A stretch of 7,140 nucleotides of DNA from an uncultured Eubacteriales bacterium (GTDB lineage Bacteria > Bacillota > Clostridia > Oscillospirales > Oscillospiraceae): assembly GCA_900545405.1 (NCBI GenBank), contig UQYT01000064.1:1-7140 (forward strand). The letters run 5' to 3'. Below the pieces are notes generated by a model. The model did not search any database and was not told where the DNA came from. It saw only the letters and a program-made list of their open reading frames with translations. A program made the translations under genes and the position numbers. Of the stretch, positions 1 through 5,708 are shown piece after piece. Every line of letters begins with the position of its first letter. Position 1 is the first letter of the stretch.

Positions 1-98
1 TGCTCCTTGACCGCGGCGCCGGAGAAGAACCGCCCCGGCCCCACGGCCCGCCGCAGCTCCTCCGCGACGCCCTCCGTAAGTTTGTTGTACGCAGGCAT
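1..98 (-). CDS. Probable FAD-linked oxidase (GlcD-like), N-terminal fragment
   Basis: Only the first 32 codons and part of a 33rd are in the window; the gene runs off the left edge. The reading starts MPAYNKLTEGVAEEL and continues with GPGRFFSGAAVKE. A YNK-(V/L)-T start, then an EEL-type helix and a short basic/glycine stretch, is typical of the N-terminus of GlcD-type flavoproteins (glycolate/lactate oxidase subunit, BBE/FAD_binding_4 superfamily), which oxidise 2-hydroxy acids with bound FAD. The FAD domain itself is not visible, so the assignment rests on a short match from memory. The ATG at 96-98 is supported by an AGGAGG Shine-Dalgarno sequence at 107-112 with 8-nt spacing. It lies 39 nt downstream of the folD stop on the same strand and is probably the last visible gene of that operon. 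Confidence 0.5.
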   Translation of the reverse strand, partial: MPAYNKLTEGVAEELRRAVGPGRFFSGAAVKE

Positions 99-106
99 AT
101 GCTTTG

Positions 107-112
107 CCTCCT
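107..112 (-). promoter_or_regulatory. Consensus Shine-Dalgarno for the GlcD-like gene
   Basis: The minus strand reads AGGAGG here, 8 nt before the ATG at 98-96. It is the only full AGGAGG before a gene start in the window. The folD-to-oxidase gap (99-137) is almost entirely A and G on the coding strand, which should keep it unstructured and easy for ribosomes to load. This site fixes the start of a gene that is otherwise barely visible. Confidence 0.75.
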
Positions 113-137
113 TTTGCTTCTTTTCTGCTTTTCTTCT

Positions 138-986
138 TTATATATTGGCGCGCTCGGCGGCCTCGATGGTGTGCAGCGCGAGCACGGCGGTGGTGACGCG
201 GCCCACGCCTCCCGGCACGGGCGAGACGGCGGCGGCGATACTCTCCGCGGCGGCGAAGTCGACGTCGCCCCGCAGGCCCTCCGGCGTCACGTTGGTGCCG
301 ACGTCCACGACCACCTGCCCCGGCGCAAAGCAGTCCGCGCCGAGCAGCCCCGCGTGCCCCGCGGCGGCGACGACGATGTCCGCGCCGCGGCAGACGCCGG
401 GGAGGTCGCGCGTCCGGCTGTGGCAGAGCGTCACGGTGGCGTCCCGGGCCATGAGCAGCATCGCGAGCGGGCGGCCCACGACGAGGCTGCGGCCCACGAC
501 GGCCACGCGCTTGCCCGCGGGGTCGATGCCGTAATAGTCGAGCAGCTCGAGCACCGCGCGGGCGGTGCAGGGCGCAAAGCCCCCGCCCGAGCCGGTGAAC
601 ACCCCCGCGAGGGAGGCGGGGCTCACGCCGTCCACGTCCTTGGCCGCGGCGAGTTCGGCGCAGGCGGCGCGCTCCGTCTTTTTGAAGGGCATGGGCCGGA
701 GCAGCAGCGCCCCGTGGACGCCCGGCTCAGCGTTTATGCTGCGCACGGCGTGGAGCACGGCGTCCATGTGCGCGTTCTCGGGCAGCTCTATCGTGAAGGC
801 CTCGACCCCCGCGGCGGTGCAGGCCTTTTTGGCCGCGCGCTCGTAGGACCGGCTCTCCTCCTGCGCGCCGACGCGGAGTATGACCAGCGTGGGCGTTATG
901 CCGCGCTCGCGCAGCGCCCGGCTGCGGACGGTGAGGCCCGCGGTCAGCGCCTCGGCCGCGGGCGCGCCGCTGAGTATCTGAGCCAT
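138..986 (-). CDS. folD: Methylenetetrahydrofolate dehydrogenase (FolD family, probably lacking cyclohydrolase activity)
   Basis: This is a cytoplasmic one-carbon enzyme of 282 aa, normal for FolD. It oxidises 5,10-methylene-THF to 5,10-methenyl-THF with NAD(P). Visible motifs are the substrate-site Tyr48 in SYERAAKKAC, KDVDG at 116-120, PCT at 139-141, the nucleotide-binding loop GRSLVVGRP at 165-173, and the C-terminal signature PVPGGVG at 256-262. Ungapped alignment from memory with E. coli FolD puts Ala52 at the catalytic lysine (E. coli K54, human K56) and Leu96 at the catalytic glutamine (E. coli Q98, human Q100), while the DVDG aspartates remain. That predicts loss of cyclohydrolase activity, which the adjacent FchA would supply. 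The start is the ATG at 986-984, overlapping the fchA stop by one base (TGATG), so translation is probably coupled. Reading further upstream gives only arginine-rich out-of-frame sequence. Confidence 0.93.
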   Translation of the reverse strand: MAQILSGAPAAEALTAGLTVRSRALRERGITPTLVILRVGAQEESRSYERAAKKACTAAGVEAFTIELPENAHMDAVLHAVRSINAEPGVHGALLLRPMPFKKTERAACAELAAAKDVDGVSPASLAGVFTGSGGGFAPCTARAVLELLDYYGIDPAGKRVAVVGRSLVVGRPLAMLLMARDATVTLCHSRTRDLPGVCRGADIVVAAAGHAGLLGADCFAPGQVVVDVGTNVTPEGLRGDVDFAAAESIAAAVSPVPGGVGRVTTAVLALHTIEAAERANI

Positions 987-1606
987 CAGCCTATCCTCGC
1001 TTCCACGGCGGCGAGGCCCGCGTCGATGACGGGGCCGTACTGCTCGAACACCAGCTCGCACTCGCGGCGGAGCGTCATGGCGAACACCTCGTCCGTCATG
1101 CCCGCGGCGTTGATGAGGATGTTCAAGCGCGAGGCGCGCATCGCCGCGCGGCAGAGCTCGAGGCCCACGCCCACGTCGGAGATCGCGCCCTTCACGCCCT
1201 TGTCCGCGAGGGAGCGCAGCGTCTCCGCCGTCTGGGCGGCGGTGTACATGACCTCGGTGGGGATGAAGCAGGCCACGCGGAGGGCGGAATCCATGTGCTC
1301 GGCGCGCGCGGGGTCGTCCTTCGGCAGGGCCAGGTACTTGCGCAGCGGCTCAAAGGCCTTGGCGTCCTCGTCGATGAGGCGGAGCATATACGTGCGCGTG
1401 AGCGAGAGCTTCTTCACCGCGTCGGCGATGTCGGCCTCATATTCGGCGTACTTGGGCTTGCCGGCGGTGAGGTTGCAGACCATCTCCCCCAGCGCGGCGG
1501 CCAGGGCCCCGCAGAGGGCGGCGGCGCCCCCTCCGCCGGGGGTCGGCGCGTCCGAGGCCAGGGCGGCGGCAAAGTCGTTAAGGCTCTTGTCAGCGAATTT
1601 TTCCAT
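986..1606 (-). CDS. fchA: Methenyl-THF cyclohydrolase / formimidoyl-THF cyclodeaminase family protein
   Basis: The 206-aa protein belongs to the cyclodeaminase/cyclohydrolase family (FTCD C-terminal domain, FchA). These small, mostly helical cytoplasmic enzymes either hydrolyse 5,10-methenyl-THF to 10-formyl-THF or deaminate 5-formimino-THF. The diagnostic N-terminal segment is present: MEKFADKSLNDF, then ASDAPTPGGGGAAAL with the family's P-x-PGGG turn, followed by LGEMVCNLTAGK. The family more often has Ser after GGG; here it is Gly. The C-terminal helix region around NILINAAGM also fits. A Shine-Dalgarno AGGGAG (1620-1615) lies 8 nt before the ATG. The gene starts 16 nt after the acyltransferase stop and its own stop overlaps the folD start. 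Next to a FolD that lacks cyclohydrolase residues, a cyclohydrolase role is more likely than histidine breakdown, and no hut genes are visible. Confidence 0.9.
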   Translation of the reverse strand: MEKFADKSLNDFAAALASDAPTPGGGGAAALCGALAAALGEMVCNLTAGKPKYAEYEADIADAVKKLSLTRTYMLRLIDEDAKAFEPLRKYLALPKDDPARAEHMDSALRVACFIPTEVMYTAAQTAETLRSLADKGVKGAISDVGVGLELCRAAMRASRLNILINAAGMTDEVFAMTLRRECELVFEQYGPVIDAGLAAVEARIG

Positions 1607-1622
1607 GTCTCATACTCCCTGT

Positions 1623-2684
1623 TTATATAAGATGTCGGTTGACGAAGGGTATCTTCGAGAGCACCCACCAGGCGGCGAGGCTGAGCGCGAACACGGCCGC
1701 GCCCTGCACGGGCACGGCGAGGAGCGGCGGCATGACCGTGAGGTCGAAGCCCAGCTGGCGGAAGGCCATGACGAAGGCGTGGTGCGCGAGATACACGCAG
1801 AAGCTGGCCTTGACCAGCCGCGCGAGCCGCGGCGTGCTCTCCCGGCCGTCAAAGACGCAGCGCGCCGCGCCGAAGAGGCCGTAAGCCATCAGCGCCGGGC
1901 CGGGGGACATGCCCTCCATGAAGGCCTCGAACACCGCGCCGTTCCGGAGGGACATGAACACCGTCCCGCCGAAGGTCACGGCAAAGCCCAGCGCCAGCGC
2001 CGCAATATACCTCCCGAGCCGCTCCCGCCGCGCGGGCCGGGAGCTCATGACGTAGCCGAGCAGCGCGTAGCCGAGCGCCGACCAGCACATGTTCAGCGGA
2101 TACTGCGCCGTTATGCCGCCCAGCCACGCGAGCGGCGGCCAGAGCCTGAAGAGCGGCCAGCAGATGCCGAGCACCGCCCAGAGGAACACCGCCCAGTCGA
2201 GCTCCCGCTCCGTCGCCCCCCGCACGAGCGCGCGCAGCACCGGCAGCGCGGCGTAGAGCAGCAGCAGGATTTGCAGGTAGTAGAGGTGCAGGTGGTGGTT
2301 GAAGCGCAGCGTCTCGCGCACGGAGTTCCAGAGCCAGCCCGGCTCCAGCCAGCCGGTGAAGAGGTACGTGCCCGCGACGTTGTAGACGTAATAGAGCCAG
2401 GCCCAGACCAGCAGGATTATCAGCACGCGCAGGAAGTAGCGCCGGAAGATGTCCCGCCCCGTGAGCCTCCGCTCCGGCGCGAGCATCAGCGCGCCCGTGC
2501 ACATGAAGAACACCGGCACCGCAAAGCGCGCGAGGCAGTCCCAGAACGTACACGAGAGCCACGCGAAGCTGCCTGTCTCAAAGAGGCTCAGGCCGTAGCC
2601 CGAGGTGTGTATGACTATGACGCCCGCGCAGGCCGCGAGCTTTATTACGTCGGGCGCCAGCGCGCGCCCCTTCACCTCGGACAT
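1623..2684 (-). CDS. Acyltransferase family 3 integral membrane protein
   Basis: This is a 353-aa multi-spanning membrane protein with the layout of acyltransferase-3 (Acyl_transf_3/OafA-WecH type) proteins, which transfer acetyl or other acyl groups to envelope sugars or lipids. Residues 10-30 (APDVIKLAACAGVIVIHTS) carry the family's first helix ending in the conserved functional His26. A helix with PVFFMCTGALML follows, matching the usual F-F-x-SG/TG segment. Further hydrophobic segments lie around residues 80-105, 130-155, 165-185, 195-215 and 225-245, and a late helix holds SFCVYLAHHAFV, the family's Y-L-x-H pattern. The ATG at 2684 gives MSEVKGRALAPDVIKL; a longer frame to 2753 exists but lies inside the upstream gene. 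A GGGGGG run sits 7 nt upstream of the ATG. The gene overlaps the O-antigen-ligase-like gene by 13 nt, suggesting coupled production. The acyl acceptor cannot be told from sequence. Confidence 0.88.
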   Translation of the reverse strand: MSEVKGRALAPDVIKLAACAGVIVIHTSGYGLSLFETGSFAWLSCTFWDCLARFAVPVFFMCTGALMLAPERRLTGRDIFRRYFLRVLIILLVWAWLYYVYNVAGTYLFTGWLEPGWLWNSVRETLRFNHHLHLYYLQILLLLYAALPVLRALVRGATERELDWAVFLWAVLGICWPLFRLWPPLAWLGGITAQYPLNMCWSALGYALLGYVMSSRPARRERLGRYIAALALGFAVTFGGTVFMSLRNGAVFEAFMEGMSPGPALMAYGLFGAARCVFDGRESTPRLARLVKASFCVYLAHHAFVMAFRQLGFDLTVMPPLLAVPVQGAAVFALSLAAWWVLSKIPFVNRHLI

Positions 2685-3961
2685 CTCCCGTCCCCCCTGT
2701 TCCCGGAGCAGATGAGCCCCATGTATATCCACGCCACCGGCACCACCAGGCACAGCCCGAGCCCGAAGAGGCTCTGCACCAGATAGCCGACCAGCCCCGC
2801 GCCGTATTCCGGCCCCGAGCCGCGCAGCCAGCGCCTGAGCGCCGTCACCACCAGCCCCGCGTAGGCCGCAAAGCCCACCAGGCCGAGGTTCACGAGGCAG
2901 CCCAGCGGCTCGCTGTGCGCGTTGTCCGCGTGCGTCGAGAGCGTGAGCCCCGTCTCCGGCACATAGCGCTCAAAGTCGAGCAGCGAGCGCGCGTCGAAGG
3001 TGTCCGGCCCCCCGCCGGTGAGCGGCCTCTCGCCGAAGAGCCGCAGCGCCTCCCGCCAGATGGCCACCCGGCTCGAGCCGAAGCCGTCCTGCGCCCGCCC
3101 GTGCAGTATCTCCGAGAGCTCCCAGAGCGTCCCGCCCCCCGGCGGCGCAAGATATATAATGATTATCGCCAATATCGCTAAACCCGCGAGGCAACATATC
3201 AAAAGCCGCGCGGCCCTTTTGCGGCCCGTGTAGTTTACATAATAAGGCACGGTCACGACCGCGCAGCCGAGGCAGCCGACGAGGCCGGACTCGGCCCTTA
3301 TGGCAAAGAGCAGCGCCAGACACTCCGCGGCGGGCAGCAGGAGCAGCGCCCGGCGCAGCGGGGCGCGCGAGCGGAGCGCCGAGACGGTCAGCAGCGGGAT
3401 AACGAGGCAAAACCAGGCCGCGAGCAGGTTCGTGTTCCCCATCGTGCCCAGGAATTCGCCCGAATACCGCGTCCCCGCGTCGTAGAAGCTCAGCCCCTCG
3501 GGATAGAGCCCGAGGACGTTCACGCGGCTCAGCTGCAAGAGGGCCACGGCGCTGCAGAGCGCCGCCGCAAGGGCCGTGAGGTTAACATAACGCTCCCGCA
3601 TCTCCCCCCAGCGGGAGACGCCGAGGGCGATGGCGCCGTAGAGCAGCAAAGTGACAGCCCCGTCGCGCCGCGCGGAGCCGAGGAGGCAATAGCCTATGCG
3701 CCCGGAGCAGAGCGTGGAGAGGCAGACGGCGGCCATGAAGGCGAGCGCCCAGGCGGCGAAAACGCCGGGCCGCGAGGGCCTCCAGCGGTATTTTACGGCG
3801 CAGACGCCCAGCGCCGCGAGCCAGACGAGCGTGAGCGCGGCGAAGAGGCGGAATTTTGCCCCCGTGATGTCCGAGTAGCCCTCGAGCCCCGGCCAGAGCG
3901 GCAGGGCGAGGAGCATGAGGCAGATGAACTTGTCCGTGAGCCGGCGCGCCGAATTTTCCAT
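2672..3961 (-). CDS. O-antigen ligase / Wzy-type polymerase family membrane protein
   Basis: This is a 429-aa polytopic membrane protein. It has about ten hydrophobic segments and one large extracytoplasmic loop near residues 280-350, the layout of the O-antigen ligase/Wzy (Wzy_C, PF04932) superfamily, which joins or polymerises lipid-linked glycans outside the membrane. The family hallmarks are visible: GEFLGTMGNTNLLAAW before the middle helices, the loop motif GSSRVAIWREAL (Arg298 and Trp302, the R-x3-W pattern), RPLTGGGPDTF, and HADNAHSEPL with the conserved His349. In a Gram-positive the substrate would be a wall or capsular glycan or a glycosylated protein, not LPS. The ATG at 3961 is the first start after an in-frame TAA 9 nt upstream. 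No Shine-Dalgarno precedes it, and a -10-like box ends 6 nt before it, so a leaderless message is possible. It heads the minus-strand unit and overlaps the acyltransferase gene. Confidence 0.87.
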   Translation of the reverse strand: MENSARRLTDKFICLMLLALPLWPGLEGYSDITGAKFRLFAALTLVWLAALGVCAVKYRWRPSRPGVFAAWALAFMAAVCLSTLCSGRIGYCLLGSARRDGAVTLLLYGAIALGVSRWGEMRERYVNLTALAAALCSAVALLQLSRVNVLGLYPEGLSFYDAGTRYSGEFLGTMGNTNLLAAWFCLVIPLLTVSALRSRAPLRRALLLLPAAECLALLFAIRAESGLVGCLGCAVVTVPYYVNYTGRKRAARLLICCLAGLAILAIIIIYLAPPGGGTLWELSEILHGRAQDGFGSSRVAIWREALRLFGERPLTGGGPDTFDARSLLDFERYVPETGLTLSTHADNAHSEPLGCLVNLGLVGFAAYAGLVVTALRRWLRGSGPEYGAGLVGYLVQSLFGLGLCLVVPVAWIYMGLICSGNRGDGRCPR

Positions 3962-3967
3962 GCGGCT

Positions 3968-3997
3968 ATTTTAGCACATCTCGCCCCTTGCGCGCAA
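3968..3997 (-). promoter_or_regulatory. Candidate extended -10 promoter for the minus-strand operon (leaderless)
   Basis: On the minus strand TTGCGC (3997-3992) is followed after 18 nt by TAAAAT (3973-3968), with TGC directly before it, giving an extended -10 (TGnTAnAAT). The first base of the ATG at 3961 is 7 nt past the -10 box, so transcription would start at or next to the start codon. The match to the -35 consensus is weak (TTG only); the extended -10 carries the call. Confidence 0.5.
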
Positions 3998-4016
3998 CGG
4001 CGGCTTGCGTTATTAT
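3988..4016 (+). promoter_or_regulatory. Candidate sigma-70/SigA promoter for tatD
   Basis: TTGCGC (3988-3993), a 17-nt spacer and TATTAT (4011-4016, five of six consensus positions) precede tatD. The predicted start near 4020-4023 falls at the edge of the GGAGG ribosome binding site, leaving a leader of about 12-15 nt. The -35 box overlaps the minus-strand -35 box inside the perfect palindrome TTGCGCGCAA (3988-3997). Confidence 0.5.
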
Positions 4017-4022
4017 CGAGCC

Positions 4023-4027
4023 GGAGG
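4023..4027 (+). promoter_or_regulatory. Ribosome binding site fixing the tatD start
   Basis: GGAGG lies 7 nt before the ATG at 4035. It excludes the longer in-frame reading from 4005, which would place this site inside the coding region and add residues absent from TatD proteins, which begin directly with the metal-binding D-x-H-x-H. Confidence 0.8.
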
Positions 4028-4034
4028 TGTTCCG

Positions 4035-4805
4035 ATGTATTTTGACACGCACGCACACTATGACGCCGAACAGTTCAACGCCGACCGGGACGCGCTGCTC
4101 GCCTCGATGCCGGCCGAGGGCGTGGACTATATAATAGACCCCGGCTGCGACGCCGCCTCGAGCCGCGCGGCCATCGCGCTCGCGGAAAAGTACCCCTTCG
4201 TGTACGCCGCGGTGGGCTGGCAGCCGGAGGAGTGGGAGAGCTGGACGTACGAGAGCGAGGCGCTCGTGCGCTCCCTCGCCGCGCACCCGAAGTGCGTCGC
4301 CATAGGCGAGATAGGGCTCGACTACTATTGGGATAAGGAGCACAAGGAGATACAGTACGAGATGTTCGTCACGCAGCTGGAGCTCGCGCTCGCGCTGGAC
4401 ATGCCCGTCATCATCCACGACCGCGAGGCGCACGAGGACTGCCTGAACATCACGGGGCGCTATCCGGCGCTGCGCGGGGTGTTCCACTGCTACTCCGGCA
4501 GCGTGGAGATGGCGCGCGAGCTGGTGCGGCGGGGCTGGTACCTCGGCTTCGACGGGCCGGTGACGTACAAGAACGCGCGGAAAGCCCTCGAGGTGCTCGA
4601 GTGGTGCCCGCTGGAGCGGATACTGGTGGAGACTGACAGTCCGTACCTCACGCCCGTGCCCTTCCGCGGCAAGCGGAACGACTCGACCAAGCTGCGCTAT
4701 ATCGTGGAGAAGATCGCCGAGATAAAGGGCCTCGGCGCCGAGGCCGTCGCGCGCGCGACGAGCGAGAACGCCTCCCGCCTCTTCGGCGTGGCGCTTGACA
4801 AGTGA
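4035..4805 (+). CDS. tatD: TatD family metal-dependent hydrolase (DNase)
   Basis: The 256-aa TIM-barrel amidohydrolase-fold enzyme has the usual TatD length. TatD proteins are cytoplasmic, divalent-metal-dependent nucleases linked to DNA repair and turnover. All expected metal ligands are visible: His6 and His8 in FDTHAHYD, Glu92 in GEIGLDYYW, His128 in IIHDRE, His151 in FHCYSG and Asp201 in ETDSPYLTP, followed by the RGKRND segment typical of the family's C-terminal part. One oddity is GWQP (61-64) where most relatives have G-V-H-P, so this histidine is replaced by Gln63. The start has a good GGAGG. In many Firmicutes tatD sits beside metG or rnmV/rsmA; here it stands alone, divergent from the polysaccharide/folate unit and just upstream of the tungstate transporter. 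No clear terminator separates it from tupA, so read-through is possible. Confidence 0.93.
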   Translation: MYFDTHAHYDAEQFNADRDALLASMPAEGVDYIIDPGCDAASSRAAIALAEKYPFVYAAVGWQPEEWESWTYESEALVRSLAAHPKCVAIGEIGLDYYWDKEHKEIQYEMFVTQLELALALDMPVIIHDREAHEDCLNITGRYPALRGVFHCYSGSVEMARELVRRGWYLGFDGPVTYKNARKALEVLEWCPLERILVETDSPYLTPVPFRGKRNDSTKLRYIVEKIAEIKGLGAEAVARATSENASRLFGVALDK

Positions 4806-4823
4806 GGGGCAGCAGTTTAGTAT
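4795..4823 (+). promoter_or_regulatory. Candidate promoter for the tup operon
   Basis: A perfect TTGACA (4795-4800) sits in the last codons of tatD. At 17 nt spacing the -10 is TAGTAT (4818-4823, four of six); a better hexamer, TATAGT (4821-4826), would need a long 20-nt spacer. Transcription would start near 4830, leaving about 50 nt before the tupA ATG. That leader holds a small CCCA/TGGG hairpin (4835-4850) and a second AT-rich stretch (TATATT, 4851-4856) without a good -35. No operator for a molybdate/tungstate regulator was recognised. Confidence 0.42.
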
Positions 4824-4878
4824 AGTAAAAAATCCCCATTGAGTGTTGGGTATATTACGCATGATCGGAGCTGTGAGC

Positions 4879-5661
4879 ATGAAAAAAACTGCGCTTGCCC
4901 TGCTCTGCGCGCTGCTGCTGGCCCTTGCGCTGACCGCCTGCGGCCAGGACGCCGCCGAGGGCGAGGCCGCCGCCGCGGACTACGGCTACGCCGAGTACGG
5001 CGAGTATCTCTTCTACCTCGCGGACGGCGCGCCCGTCTCCACCGCCGAGATACCCCGGGCGACGGACGAGACGCGGGTCATCCGCATGTCCACCACCACC
5101 TCCGTGAACGACTCCGGCCTGCTGGGCTATCTGCTGCCCATGTTCGAGGCCGAGTACGGCTACGAGGTGGAGGTCACCTCCGCCGGCACCGGCAAGGCCA
5201 TCGCCAACGCCGAGAGCGGGAACGCGGACCTGCTGCTGGTGCACTCCAAGAGCCAGGAGGAGGAGTTCGTCGCGGCGGGCTATTCCTATGTCCTGCCCGG
5301 CTTTGAGAGCGAGCGGCTGACCTTCCTCTACAACTACTTCGTCCTCTGCGGCCCCGCCGACGACCCCGCCGGGGTCAAGGACGCGCCCAGCGTGCGCGAC
5401 GCCTTCGCCGCCATCGCCGAGGGCAAGTACCCCTTCGTCTCCCGCGGCGACCAGTCCGGGACGCACACCAAGGAGGTCAGCCTCTGGCCCGAGGAGCTCG
5501 GCATCACCGTGGACGCCGCCTCCGTGGAGCAGTACGCCGACTGGTACACCTACTCCAACGCCGGGATGGGCGTCTGCCTCACCATGGCCGCCGAGACCGG
5601 GAGCTACATCCTCTCCGACAAGGCCACCTTCCTGACCTTCCAGGCAGGCGGCGCCGGGTAA
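4879..5661 (+). CDS. tupA: TupA-like tungstate-binding lipoprotein, C-terminally truncated (possible pseudogene)
   Basis: TupA proteins are extracytoplasmic lipoproteins that bind tungstate and hand it to TupBC. The 260-aa product starts MKKTALALLC with a hydrophobic signal and the lipobox LTAC (lipid-anchored Cys21). The binding domain begins near residue 66. It shows STTTSVNDSG (71-80), AGTGKAIANAESGNADLLLVH (102-122, AGTG oxyanion loop), GPADDPAG (158-165), SRGDQSGTH (188-196) and GMGVCLTMAAETGSYILSDKATF (229-251), all TupA hallmarks. Family members normally continue 65-75 residues beyond the last motif to finish domain I; here the frame ends at FQAGGAG. Only 47 nt remain before tupB, so the missing part is deleted, not frameshifted. 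Residues 22-65, tyrosine-rich (YGYAEYGEYLFYL), are extra relative to most TupA. GGAG 8 nt before the ATG supports this start; an in-frame ATG at 4861 is less likely. Confidence 0.85.
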   Translation: MKKTALALLCALLLALALTACGQDAAEGEAAAADYGYAEYGEYLFYLADGAPVSTAEIPRATDETRVIRMSTTTSVNDSGLLGYLLPMFEAEYGYEVEVTSAGTGKAIANAESGNADLLLVHSKSQEEEFVAAGYSYVLPGFESERLTFLYNYFVLCGPADDPAGVKDAPSVRDAFAAIAEGKYPFVSRGDQSGTHTKEVSLWPEELGITVDAASVEQYADWYTYSNAGMGVCLTMAAETGSYILSDKATFLTFQAGGAG

Positions 5662-5679
5662 GCGCTTTTGCGGAGCCTG

Positions 5680-5694
5680 TCCTTATTATAAGGA
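5680..5694 (+). promoter_or_regulatory. Inverted repeat overlapping the tupB ribosome binding site
   Basis: TCCTTAT-T-ATAAGGA is a perfect inverted repeat around a central T. In RNA it gives a 6-bp stem with a UUA loop, and its right arm includes AAGGA, part of the purine-rich tupB Shine-Dalgarno region (5690-5701). It could mask or tune tupB translation, or be a remnant at the tupA deletion junction. Function is inferred only. Confidence 0.35.
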
Positions 5695-5708
5695 AAGGGG
5701 GCGTGCGC

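Noticed and set aside
99..2786. Very long open frame on the plus strand opposite the minus operon
   Set aside because: It is rich in Arg, Ala, Glu, His and Gly with no domain, and runs antisense to four recognisable genes. It is a by-product of GC-rich codon use.
3150..3185. AT-rich patch suggesting a promoter or foreign insert inside the ligase-like gene
   Set aside because: It encodes an isoleucine-rich membrane helix (ILAIIIIYL) in frame, which explains the base composition.
4806..4837. Terminator after tatD (GGGG ... CCCC)
   Set aside because: Only two 4-bp helices separated by a large internal loop and no T run follow; not a credible intrinsic terminator.
4843..4878. Longer tupA start upstream of the signal peptide
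   Set aside because: It would add residues before MKK and spoil a clean lipoprotein signal; GGAG is well placed for the ATG at 4879.
4806..4878. Molybdenum/tungsten cofactor riboswitch before tupA
   Set aside because: The predicted leader is only about 50 nt with one 4-bp hairpin, too short and simple for the known Moco RNA architecture.
3966..4880. Minus-strand open frame opposite tatD
   Set aside because: Antisense to a complete TatD with all metal ligands; no recognisable domain and it would cross the divergent promoter region.
4879..5661. Horizontal transfer of tupA suggested by fewer ATA isoleucine codons than tatD or tupB
   Set aside because: Only six isoleucine codons exist in tupA, too few to conclude anything.
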